Shown in pieces: positions 9,676 through 17,664 of a stretch of 44,734 nucleotides of DNA (the stretch's first letter is position 1; each line of letters begins with the position of its first letter). The notes beneath the pieces were generated by a model. That model was not told where the DNA came from, made no database searches, and saw nothing but the letters and a program-made list of their open reading frames with translations. The position numbers and the translations under genes were made by a program. The stretch comes from Actinomycetota bacterium (GTDB taxonomy: Bacteria; Actinomycetota; Acidimicrobiia; Spongiisociales; UBA11373): positions 1 through 44,734 of the forward strand of contig JAHJML010000098.1 of NCBI GenBank assembly GCA_018821365.1, read 5' to 3'.

Positions 9676-10904
9676 CCCAGCACCTCCTCGGCAGTACGCG
9701 CCTCGGGCCAACGGAACATCTCCAACTCCACTTGCTCCCCGGCGGCGAGGCCGCCGGTCCCCACCGGGATCACCGCGAAGGCATTCGCCGCCGCCAGCGC
9801 CGTCAGTTCGTGTGAAGACTGCCCGCCGCTGAGCCCAACCCGCCACTCGCCTGCGGCGTACCGTGCGATGACCCTCAGGAACACGATCTTGGCGGGATCG
9901 GTCTCGACGGCTTCGTCGAGTACCCCCACGATCCTCGGGCGAAAGAGGAGCCGGGCGCCCATCCGATGCAGTAGCGCCGGCCGTACGAACTGCTCGAACG
10001 CCACCGTCACCGACACCGGGTTCCCGGGCAGGCCGAACAGCGGCGTCTCACCCAGCAACCCGAATGCAAACGGCTTGGCGGGCTGCATCGCCACCCTCCA
10101 GAACTCGATCGACCCCGTCTCGGCGAGGACCTGCTTCACCAGGTCGTAGTCGCCCATCGATACGCCGCCGCTGGTGAGCACGGCATCGCAGGTGGCCGCC
10201 GCCTCACCGAGGGTGGAGCGGAGCAACGCCGCATCGTCGGGCACGATCCCGAAGTCGACGGCCTCGGCACCGGCCTCGGCGATCATCGCCATCAGCAGCG
10301 GTCGATTGGCGTCACGAATCGCCCCGACGGCCAGCCTCCCGGTCTCCGCCGGCATCACCTCGCTCCCGGTAGAGAGGACCGCCACCCTGGGGCGCCTCCG
10401 TACCATCGGGGCGCTGATGCCGATCGCTGCCAACAGCCCCAGGTGGGTCGGTCCGAGCCGGGTGCCGACGGCGAAGACCCTCTCACCGGATGCGACATCG
10501 CTGCCGGCCGCCCGCACCGAGGCGCCGGCGGGAACCGGCTCGCCGATGTGAACCCGGTCCCCCGACGAAGAGGTCGCTTCCACCATCACCACCGTGTCGG
10601 CGCCTTCCGGCATCGGAGCGCCGGTCATGATCCTGGCCGCCTGCCCCGGTCCCACCGGCAGAGCAGGCACCGAACCCGCCGGGACGTCCTCCACGATCAC
10701 CAGGTCCACCGGGGCGGCGGCGAGGTCGGCGGCCCGCACTGCGAATCCGTCCATCGCCGAGTTGGTGAACGGAGGCACATCGTGGGGAGCGTCGGCCGGT
10801 TCGACCAGCACCAGGCCGGCGGCGGCGGCGAGAGGGACCCGTTCGATCGGCAAGGGCGCCATCGCCCCCAGCACCCGGCGCTGTGCTTCGGCGAGAGGCT
10901 TCAT
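9663..10904 (-). CDS. moeA: Molybdopterin molybdenumtransferase MoeA
   Basis: FTNSAMDGFAVRAADL, IMTGAPMPEGADTVV, VLTSGGVSMGDYDLVK, LPGNPVSVTVAFEQFVRPAL. Confidence 0.94.
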   Translation of the reverse strand: MKPLAEAQRRVLGAMAPLPIERVPLAAAAGLVLVEPADAPHDVPPFTNSAMDGFAVRAADLAAAPVDLVIVEDVPAGSVPALPVGPGQAARIMTGAPMPEGADTVVMVEATSSSGDRVHIGEPVPAGASVRAAGSDVASGERVFAVGTRLGPTHLGLLAAIGISAPMVRRRPRVAVLSTGSEVMPAETGRLAVGAIRDANRPLLMAMIAEAGAEAVDFGIVPDDAALLRSTLGEAAATCDAVLTSGGVSMGDYDLVKQVLAETGSIEFWRVAMQPAKPFAFGLLGETPLFGLPGNPVSVTVAFEQFVRPALLHRMGARLLFRPRIVGVLDEAVETDPAKIVFLRVIARYAAGEWRVGLSGGQSSHELTALAAANAFAVIPVGTGGLAAGEQVELEMFRWPEARTAEEVLGWTG

Positions 10905-11728
10905 CCGCCTGCGATCACTGATTCGATGAATGCCCGGTACCGCGTGGCGGTGGCGGGATGCTGGAGGCCCAGCAGCGTGATCGCCTCCAGGTACGAGGCC
11001 GGATTGCCGACGTCCAGCGGCGCCGCGTCGATGACCGCGCCGAGGCAGCGGCCCCCCTCGGCCAGCATCCGGATCGCATCGGTCAACTGGACCTCACCCC
11101 CGTAGCCCGGCTCCAACTCCTCCAGGAGATCGAACACCTCCGGGGTGAACAAGTAGCGCCCCAGGAACCCGAGATGCGACGGTGCGGCCTCCGGACCCGG
11201 CTTCTCGACGGCGCCGACGATCTCCACGACGGACTCATCCAGCCATTCGCCCAACTCGGCGACTCCGTAGGCACTGGTCTCTGCGGCGGTCATCTCCCGC
11301 AGTGCCACCACCGACCGTCCATCCGAGGCGGTGGCCATCGGTCCCAGACAGGGGACACCGGGCGGCATGATGTTGTCGCCGAGCAGGCAGTGGAAGGGAC
11401 GCCCTGCCACCGCTTCGCGGGCCCGCAAGACGGCGTCCCCGAGTCCGAGGGGCCGCTCCTGGACGACCCACCTGATGCGGACATCGCGCAGGTCGCCGAT
11501 GCGATCCACCCCGCCCATGCCCTCGAAATGGCTGAAGATGAGGTCGTCGACGCCGGGGCTGACGACGACGATCAACTCGACGGCGCCGCCGGCCACCGCC
11601 TCCTGCAGCACCCACTGGAGGGCGGGGCGATCGATCACGGGAAGCAGAGCCTTGGGGACCACCCGGGTGGCGTCCATCATCCGGGTGCCGCGACCCGCCG
11701 CCGGAACGACTGCCACCTCGACGTTCAT
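10901..11728 (-). CDS. galU: UTP-glucose-1-phosphate uridylyltransferase
   Basis: VAVVPAAGRGTRMMDATRVVPKALLPVIDRPALQWVLQEAVAGGAVELIVVVSPG; ATG at 11728. Confidence 0.9.
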   Translation of the reverse strand: MNVEVAVVPAAGRGTRMMDATRVVPKALLPVIDRPALQWVLQEAVAGGAVELIVVVSPGVDDLIFSHFEGMGGVDRIGDLRDVRIRWVVQERPLGLGDAVLRAREAVAGRPFHCLLGDNIMPPGVPCLGPMATASDGRSVVALREMTAAETSAYGVAELGEWLDESVVEIVGAVEKPGPEAAPSHLGFLGRYLFTPEVFDLLEELEPGYGGEVQLTDAIRMLAEGGRCLGAVIDAAPLDVGNPASYLEAITLLGLQHPATATRYRAFIESVIAGG

Positions 11729-12315
11729 GGAGACTCCTCGATCGTGTATTCGGACCCCGAGAGCAGCCTGACGATGTTCTCCCGGTGACGGTAGAGGATC
11801 AACAGCGATGCCGCCCCCGCCCAGATCAGCGGCCACCCACGGTGCCCGGCAATCACCAGACCCGGCACCAGGGCGATCGCCATCAGCAGCGATGCCACCG
11901 AAGCCCGCTTGGCCACCAAGGTGATGAGGGCCCAGGTGGTGAGCAGGATCGCTCCGAGGATCGGCGACATCCACAGCATCATCCCCGCCGAGGTGGCGAC
12001 GCCCTTGCCTCCCTTGAAGCGATGCCATATCGGGTAGCAGTGGCCGACGACGGCGGCGAGTCCGGCGGCGAACCCGGCCGCCTCCGACCCGGTGGCGGCG
12101 CCCAGAGCGGCCGCCCCGAGACCTTTGAGGATGTCGCCCACCAGCACCACGACGGCGGCGCCTCTGCCCATGCTGCGCAACACGTTGGTGGTGCCGGGGT
12201 TGCCGCTGCCGATCTCGTAGATGTCGACGCCGAGCAACCGCGGCACCACGACGCCGAAATCGACGCTGCCGATGAGATAGCCGGCCACGACGGCCGCGAT
12301 AGACCATGGGTCCAC
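11725..12315 (-). CDS. plsY: Glycerol-3-phosphate acyltransferase PlsY
   Basis: GYLIGSVDFGVVVPRLLGVDIYEIGSGNPGTTNVLRSMGRG, GHCYPIWHRFKGGKGVATSAG. GTG at 12315 preferred because TAGACT lies 7 nt upstream. Confidence 0.92.
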   Translation of the reverse strand: MDPWSIAAVVAGYLIGSVDFGVVVPRLLGVDIYEIGSGNPGTTNVLRSMGRGAAVVVLVGDILKGLGAAALGAATGSEAAGFAAGLAAVVGHCYPIWHRFKGGKGVATSAGMMLWMSPILGAILLTTWALITLVAKRASVASLLMAIALVPGLVIAGHRGWPLIWAGAASLLILYRHRENIVRLLSGSEYTIEESP

Positions 12316-12322
12316 GACGGCG

Positions 12323-12341
12323 AGTCTAGGTCCCCTACCAT
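12323..12341. promoter_or_regulatory. Divergent -10 pair for plsY (TAGACT, minus) and the PPOX-like gene (TACCAT, plus)
   Basis: TAGACT on minus strand at 12328-12323, 7 nt before GTG 12315; TACCAT on plus strand at 12336-12341, 8 nt before ATG 12350. Confidence 0.55.
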
Positions 12342-12349
12342 CGGTGCCC

Positions 12350-12793
12350 ATGGCCGAACCCGACCCCCGACCCTCCATCGACGTCCGCCGGGAGCCCGAG
12401 CGGGCCCGGTACGACCGGGCGACGATCGATGCGATCCTCGACGAGGCGTTCTACTGCCATCTCGGCTTCGTGCACGAAGGTCACCCGGTCGTGATCCCCA
12501 CCATCCATGTGCGGGTGGGCGATCGGATCGTCCTCCACGGATCGCCCGCCGGTCGCATGATGCGGCTGCTGGCGAGCGGCGCCGGGGTCTCGATCGCGGC
12601 CACCCTGTTCGACGGGTTGGTGCTGGCCCGCTCGGTGTTCCATCACTCGATGAACTACCGCTCGGTCGTGCTGTTCGGGAGGGGCGAAGTCGTGCAAAGC
12701 GGGTGCGAGGTGCGGCTGCGAGTTCGGGGCGACGGTGACGGCACCACCGATGCCAGTCCGATTCACGAGGAGGCCACAACGCTCGCAGCCTGA
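12350..12793 (+). pseudogene. 5' half of a pyridoxamine 5'-phosphate oxidase-family (NimA-like) gene, interrupted at 12693
   Basis: FYCHLGFVHEGHPVVIPTIHVRVGDRIVLHGSPAGRMMRLL ... MNYRSVVLFGRGEVV, then unrelated tail QSGCEVRLRV...; the C-terminal half is at 17665-17986 beyond a second copy of the junction sequence. Confidence 0.88.
12655..12693 (+). repeat. Left copy of 39-bp perfect direct repeat bounding the island
   Basis: CTACCGCTCGGTCGTGCTGTTCGGGAGGGGCGAAGTCGT, identical to 17626-17664. Confidence 0.97.
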
Positions 12794-12814
12794 CCGACAA
12801 CCGACCACGACTCG

Positions 12815-12846
12815 CCGGGGGCCACCCCTTGCAGGGTGGCCCCCGG
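12815..12846. terminator. Hairpin terminator just inside the island's left border
   Basis: CCGGGGGCCACCC-CTTGCA-GGGTGGCCCCCGG, perfect 13-bp stem. Confidence 0.7.
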
Positions 12847-12862
12847 TCTATCCTCCCGCCCC

Positions 12863-13195
12863 ATGGCTACCGACTGGGACGCGATCCTTGCCAGCATCAA
12901 TGACCCCGGCCCTGTCCTTGTGGCAGACGCCGAGCACACCGTCCGGGCCATGAACTCCGCCGCTGCCAAGCACTACAAGGGCGGCACCGAACTACTCGGC
13001 TCCAACCTGCTCGACTGCCACCCCGACGAGATGCGTGACAGGCTCCTTGCCATCTTCGACGGCTTCCGACGCGGCCAAACCGATGCGGTGCAATACCCCG
13101 ACACCGAGGAGGCCTCGGTGTCGATGGTGGCAATACGGGACGACGCCGGGCGACTGCTCGGCTATTGGGAGCGGTATCACAAGCCGAGCCACTGA
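12863..13195 (+). CDS. Single PAS-domain-like protein
   Basis: ILASINDPGPVLVADAEHTVRAMNSAAAKHYKGGTELLGSNLLDCHPDEMRDRLLAIFDGFRRGQ ... VAIRDDAGRLLGYWERYH matches PAS organisation; TATCCT 8 nt before the ATG. Confidence 0.7.
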   Translation: MATDWDAILASINDPGPVLVADAEHTVRAMNSAAAKHYKGGTELLGSNLLDCHPDEMRDRLLAIFDGFRRGQTDAVQYPDTEEASVSMVAIRDDAGRLLGYWERYHKPSH

Positions 13196-13399
13196 CCGCG
13201 CCCGACTCAGCCGCGCTGAGCCTCCAGCGCCGCCAACCGAGCCTCGAACCGCGCTCTTCCACAGAGTCGATGCCGTGGTCTCGGCGGGCGACAGCGTCGG
13301 CAGCGTCATCCAACGCGTATGCACGGAGGACCTCGGAGCCGTCCTGCGACCCGAGGATGCGGGCTAGGGCCATCACACGATTATCCGGCTTGTATCAGT

Positions 13400-13760
13400 A
13401 GTCGTGCCTCCCGTGATGGGTTGGTGGCCACGTAGGGTGGCCTCGGGAGGGGTCCCGGCGGTAACGGTTTTCGGGTGAGCTTCGGGCTCGTGAAAGCGAT
13501 GGTTGCCGGGGCCTCGTTCCCGAGCGGACCCGGTTGAGGGAATCGGTCGAGGCCCCGCAGGGGGTGTGGGACCGGATCACGGACACGCGTGGGTAGCCGC
13601 GTGGTGCCAGCTGCTTCGAAGGGGTGGTGTCGGGGACGTCCAATGCCCTGTGGGGCTGAGGGTTCTCCCGTCAACTGAGAGCGGGCAGCCTGGTCACCGG
13701 GTCCGTCTTGGCCGTCGGGATGGTGGTCGGGCTGTCCACGGCTGAGAGGAGAACCCTCAG
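13400..13760 (+). ncRNA. Candidate IS110 bridge RNA / structured transposase leader
   Basis: Perfect stems CCTCCCG/CGGGAGG (13407-13413/13444-13450), GGCCAC/GTGGCC (13426-13431/13437-13442), GGGGCCTCG/CGAGGCCCC (13508-13516/13548-13556) with inner TTCCC/GGGAA, CACGCG/CGCGTG, CTGAGGGTTCTCC/GGAGAACCCTCAG (13656-13668/13748-13760). Position upstream of an IS110 transposase as in known bridge-RNA elements. Confidence 0.55.
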
Positions 13761-15104
13761 ATGACCTTTGAAAGTAGTGGCCCGGTGGCGGTAGGGATCG
13801 ACGCGGCCATCGTGGCGGATCATCAGGTGACGTTGCGTCGGCCCGAACCGGGTCGGCCGGGGGTGATCGTGGAGCGGTTCAAGGTTGGGTCGACGGTCGC
13901 CGGGTTGAGCCAGTTGACTGAGCGGTTGTCGGCGTTTCCGGGGTCGGTGGTGGTGTGCGAGCCGACGTCGATGACGTGGTTGAGCATCCAGATCGCGGCG
14001 GAGCGTGCCGGGTGTGAGATGTCGTTGATCGGCACTCGCCACTCGGCCCGACTGCGGGGGGCATTGGTCGGCAAGCACAAGTCGGATGTGATCGATGCGG
14101 ACATGTTGTCCCGGGCGGGAGAGTTCTTTGCGCTTGATCCGACTCGGCCGCCGACCCCGCAAGAGTTGGCGTTGCGGCGGGTGGTGCAGCTCCGGCACCG
14201 GCAGGTGGTGGCGCAGAATCGGACGCATCGACGGATTGTGTCGTTGGCGTCGTGGGCGTTCCCCGACGTGTGGCGGCCGTTGGCGTCGTCGCGGGCGGCG
14301 TCACTGGGAGTGCTGCGCCGATGGCCGAACCTGGCTGGCCTGTCACGAGCTCGCACCGCAACCATCGCAGAGGTGATCGCCGCCAACACCCGAGGAGTCT
14401 CCGACGTCCACCGGCGCGCCGAACGGGTCCGTGACGGTGCTCGAGCCTGGGTCGAGTTCTGGGACGGTCGCCTGGACCTCGACGCCCTCGAGTGGGAACT
14501 CTTCGAGCTTCTCGACGATTACGACACCGCCCGGCAGCGGATAGGCCGGGCCACCGCCGAGATGACCCGACGATGGGAACAACGCTGGGGCGACGACCCG
14601 GTGCTGATGTCGGTGCCCGGCATGGGTGTGATCACCGCCCCCATCGTGCGTGCCTTCTTCGGTGACGGCCAGCACCTCGACGACGCCAAAGCCGCGCAGA
14701 GCTATGTCGGGATGAACCCGTCGAACTGGTCATCGGGCACCGTCGCCCAGCCGTCACGATCGATCACCAAAGAAGGCCCCGAGGAGCTCCGGCTGGCGTT
14801 CTACCAGGCCGCCAACGCCGCCCGAATGGTCGACCCCCAACTCGCCGAGTTCTATCGGCGGTTGATGGTCGAACGAGGACACTGCCACGCCAAAGCCACC
14901 TGTGCTGTCGCCCGCAAACTGATCGGTCGCACCTGGGCCATCATCACCAGCGGCACCCCCTACGAGATGCGTGGCCTCGCCGGTGAGCCGATCACCCGCC
15001 GCCAAGCCCGTCAACTCGTCACCGACCTCGCCGTCCCCGACCGGATCCGAGCCCGCACCCGCAGCCACTCGACAGCAACACGCCGCGGACGCCTCGCCAG
15101 CTGA
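13761..15104 (+). CDS. IS110-family transposase (DEDD N-terminal, Transposase_20 C-terminal)
   Basis: VGIDAAIVADHQV, VVCEPTSMTW, KHKSDVIDADMLSR, SVPGMGVITAPIVRAFFGDGQHLDDAKAAQSYVGMNPSNWSSG. Confidence 0.95.
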   Translation: MTFESSGPVAVGIDAAIVADHQVTLRRPEPGRPGVIVERFKVGSTVAGLSQLTERLSAFPGSVVVCEPTSMTWLSIQIAAERAGCEMSLIGTRHSARLRGALVGKHKSDVIDADMLSRAGEFFALDPTRPPTPQELALRRVVQLRHRQVVAQNRTHRRIVSLASWAFPDVWRPLASSRAASLGVLRRWPNLAGLSRARTATIAEVIAANTRGVSDVHRRAERVRDGARAWVEFWDGRLDLDALEWELFELLDDYDTARQRIGRATAEMTRRWEQRWGDDPVLMSVPGMGVITAPIVRAFFGDGQHLDDAKAAQSYVGMNPSNWSSGTVAQPSRSITKEGPEELRLAFYQAANAARMVDPQLAEFYRRLMVERGHCHAKATCAVARKLIGRTWAIITSGTPYEMRGLAGEPITRRQARQLVTDLAVPDRIRARTRSHSTATRRGRLAS

Positions 15105-15196
15105 CCCGGCTCACCAACACGCCGGCACCCGCCAGCGTGCTACCGCGCGCCCACCCACCGCAACCGGCCCATCACTTGACAGTCGTTAGGGAATCG

Positions 15197-15316
15197 CTAC
15201 GCGATGAAGCGTGGTTGGCGGCCTCGTATTCGGCGGACGGGGTGAGTGTGCCATTTGATTCCGTGGCGTCCGATGAGGCGGCGCCGGTAGTTGTCGAGGT
15301 TGCGGAATCCGTGGGC
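15197..15316 (-). pseudogene. C-terminal remnant of ISL3-family transposase
   Basis: Reverse strand reads AHGFRNLDNYRRRLIGRHGIKWHTHPVRRIRGRQPRFIA*, matching the ARGFRNFDNYRLRLL terminal signature of ISL3 transposases. Confidence 0.72.
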
Positions 15317-15359
15317 TTGGGCTCATGCCCCTCGGACCCATCCTCCCGGATCGACCTGG

Positions 15360-15797
15360 CTACCGATCAAGTTTCCGGAGGTTGAGTTGTGGTCCCACGG
15401 CGCTGGTCACTCCCTTGATCACACCAGCATCGTCCCCCAAGTAGAGGACGATTACCCGTCCCTTCAGCCAGTAGTGGGGGTTCCCGAGCCACTCCACCGG
15501 TGTGTTATTCACACTCCAACCCCTCATAGCAATGGTGCTTGCCTCCGACTCCCGAGTGGTGGTGTCTGGATACTCGTATACCCACAACTCGTGGCCGTCG
15601 ACCGTCAGGTAGTTGGCCTGTATGGAAAACGGCCCCCAGTCCTGCGACCCCACCTCCTCGACGAGGGCCCCGGCCTGGGTGAGGGCGGCGACGGTGTCGG
15701 AATAGGTGAAATCATCCTTGATCGAATCCTCGACCGCGTCTTGAGCCGCACATCCGCAGAGCACGAGAATCGCCAAGGACACCATCGTGAATCGCAT
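15360..15797 (-). CDS. Putative secreted lipoprotein, hypothetical
   Basis: MRFTMVSLAILVLCGCAAQDAVEDS signal with lipobox. Confidence 0.7.
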   Translation of the reverse strand: MRFTMVSLAILVLCGCAAQDAVEDSIKDDFTYSDTVAALTQAGALVEEVGSQDWGPFSIQANYLTVDGHELWVYEYPDTTTRESEASTIAMRGWSVNNTPVEWLGNPHYWLKGRVIVLYLGDDAGVIKGVTSAVGPQLNLRKLDR

Positions 15798-15820
15798 CAA
15801 CCCTCTCCCTTCGCACACTC

Positions 15821-16552
15821 TCATCCATCGATGGACCGAATCAAGCCAAGCAGTTCCTCGAACGAACTGGTAGCAATCTCCTCGGCGAGTTGTTGTTCAG
15901 GCAGTTCCACTTCATGAGGCCGACCTTCGGCATCGAGGGCGATTGTGGCTCCAGCCATTGGCGCGATTGCCGTGGAGTCGCCTTCCATGGCGATTCCCCC
16001 AGGGGTCACCAGCCGATACGAGACACCCCCTACGAAATTCGCACCTGGCAGAGTCCTGATCTCGGACCCGCGATCACTTCGCTCCCTGAGAAACAGAATG
16101 ACCCTTCCCTTCGGGAACGGCCTCACGAGGCCGGTACGGTCTTCCACGATGCCGCGAGTCTGCAGTCTCTGGCTGAGTTGCAAAACGTTGTACTGCATGA
16201 ATGTGTATTCCCACGTGACGACATCGATATCCTCATCGGGCATCTTGCCCCGAAGGACCTCGCTGACGTTGATATGAAGGAGGAGGGAGGCGACAAGGTT
16301 GTTGTCGGGCTCACGCGGATCGCCCCACTCGCGACCGACTTCAACTTCGCCAACGGTTCCCACCACGACAAGGTCGGAGGCCGATCCCATCTCTCCAACA
16401 GAGGAATAGACCTCGACCGGAACCATCGGGAAAGCGAGCACGGACCAGAAGTCCTGATCGTCGCCGGTCGGCTCGGAAGATGTGCAGGCAGACGTGGCGA
16501 AGACGGACAACAAGGCCACCGACATCACCGTTCGAATGACCACGTTGTTCAC
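15821..16552 (-). CDS. Putative lipoprotein, hypothetical
   Basis: MNNVVIRTVMSVALLSVFATSACTSSEP lipobox; 243 aa soluble domain. Confidence 0.75.
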   Translation of the reverse strand: MNNVVIRTVMSVALLSVFATSACTSSEPTGDDQDFWSVLAFPMVPVEVYSSVGEMGSASDLVVVGTVGEVEVGREWGDPREPDNNLVASLLLHINVSEVLRGKMPDEDIDVVTWEYTFMQYNVLQLSQRLQTRGIVEDRTGLVRPFPKGRVILFLRERSDRGSEIRTLPGANFVGGVSYRLVTPGGIAMEGDSTAIAPMAGATIALDAEGRPHEVELPEQQLAEEIATSSFEELLGLIRSIDG

Positions 16553-16570
16553 AATACTGACTCCTCTCGA

Positions 16571-17140
16571 TCACCCATAAAGATCGGACAAGTGGTTCTG
16601 GTTGTGGGGCGACAAGGTGTAGGAGACACCGGAGACATCCAGGCAGTAGCCCGAATTCCGGTGGAATAGCCCGAGCGTGTGCCCGAGTTCGTGGCATGCG
16701 AAGTGTCGTCTCTCCTGGTAGGTATTGAACGCCGAGGGATGTGTACCGGTGTCGTATTTCACATACCGGGGCTTGCACCAGGTCCCGGTCCCCGACCCCC
16801 CGTACCTCGCGTAGGGAGAACACGGGGCCGCCGCATAGCCGCCCAAATCCCCGTACGTCCCCTCGTAGACCTGCACGTCGTTTACGTAGTTGCTGTACGT
16901 GGTGGTCGTATAGGCGGTGATATCCGGGAGCGGGTTCAGGACGTACGAGACCACGTACCCTGTGTCGTTGCTGATGTTGTAGGTCAAGTAGATGCTTCGG
17001 TAGACCTCATGGACGCCGTTGTTGGCCGCATGGTTGCCGGGGTAGCCAAAGTCGTTCCCGAGTGCCGGGACCGCAGTACCCAAGACCAGAACGGCTGCAA
17101 GCACCCCGATCCAGCGTCGCTTCGGAGAAACGGATCTCAC
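16571..17140 (-). CDS. Secreted metzincin / matrixin-like zinc metalloprotease
   Basis: Signal peptide RRWIGVLAAVLVLGTAVPALG; zinc motif HELGHTLGLFH (HExxHxxGxxH). Confidence 0.8.
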   Translation of the reverse strand: MRSVSPKRRWIGVLAAVLVLGTAVPALGNDFGYPGNHAANNGVHEVYRSIYLTYNISNDTGYVVSYVLNPLPDITAYTTTTYSNYVNDVQVYEGTYGDLGGYAAAPCSPYARYGGSGTGTWCKPRYVKYDTGTHPSAFNTYQERRHFACHELGHTLGLFHRNSGYCLDVSGVSYTLSPHNQNHLSDLYG

Positions 17141-17294
17141 CTCTTGACCTCTGATCCTCTCAGGGAGTCGCCCGATTCGCCCGTCGCACCAGTTCGGCGG
17201 TCCTGGCGGGGCTCGGTATCTGGCAAACTCGACCACAGTGGTGTCTCGCAGGTGGCCCAAGGGAGCGGGAGGAACGGGGACTCTTCGCGCTCAT

Positions 17295-17545
17295 TCGTCG
17301 AATGCCGGGGTGGACCGGCTCGGGCGGAGTGCCGGAGCCGGTCTCTCGGATCTCGACCGGATGGAGAAGGCTGGAGTTCGGTTGCATTTGCCAAGGAGCA
17401 AGTAGACATCTCTACACCGGCGGGGCGGTTCTTCCGAGGGATGCTGGCCCAGGTCGCGGAGTTTGAGCACGGCACCATCCTCAATCGGATGGCCGACGGG
17501 CGGGACGGCGCGGCGCTGACCGGCTTCAGGCTCAGGTCATCGTGA
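17295..17545 (+). pseudogene. Serine recombinase (resolvase/integrase) remnant, frameshifted
   Basis: One frame: VDRLGRSAGAGLSDLDRMEKAGVRLH; shifts near 17370 to AFAKEQVDISTPAGRFFRGMLAQVAEFEHGTILNRMADGR, both parts typical of serine recombinase catalytic domains. Confidence 0.75.
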
Positions 17546-17625
17546 GTCGCGACGACGAGGACCCCGGCTGCCCGGCAGTCGAGGTTGACCCCATCGTGCC
17601 GTATTCCACCGACGCCCTGAGCGGT

Positions 17626-17664
17626 CTACCGCTCGGTCGTGCTGTTCGGGAGGGGCGAAGTCGT
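17626..17664 (+). repeat. Right copy of 39-bp perfect direct repeat bounding the island
   Basis: Identical to 12655-12693. Confidence 0.97.

Larger units (their letters stand above)
13377..15190 (+). mobile_element. IS110-family insertion sequence (ends approximate)
   Basis: Intact DEDD transposase with ~375-nt structured non-coding 5' region; 7-mer CCATCAC occurs at 13370-13376 and again at 15169-15175 near the 3' end. Exact termini not resolved. Confidence 0.75.
12694..17664. mobile_element. Degenerate integrative element / genomic island (~4.97 kb including one repeat copy)
   Basis: Bounded by 39-bp direct repeats; splits one ORF that is restored in frame on precise excision; contains IS110 transposase, ISL3-like remnant and serine recombinase remnant. 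Confidence 0.82.

Noticed and set aside
13503-13745. 80-aa ORF in the IS110 leader
   Set aside because: No ribosome-binding site or recognisable protein features; region is better explained as structured RNA.
12655-17664. 39-bp repeats as an assembly artefact
   Set aside because: Exact in-frame restoration of a single gene and mobile-element content inside fit a real insertion better; read-level confirmation is still advisable.
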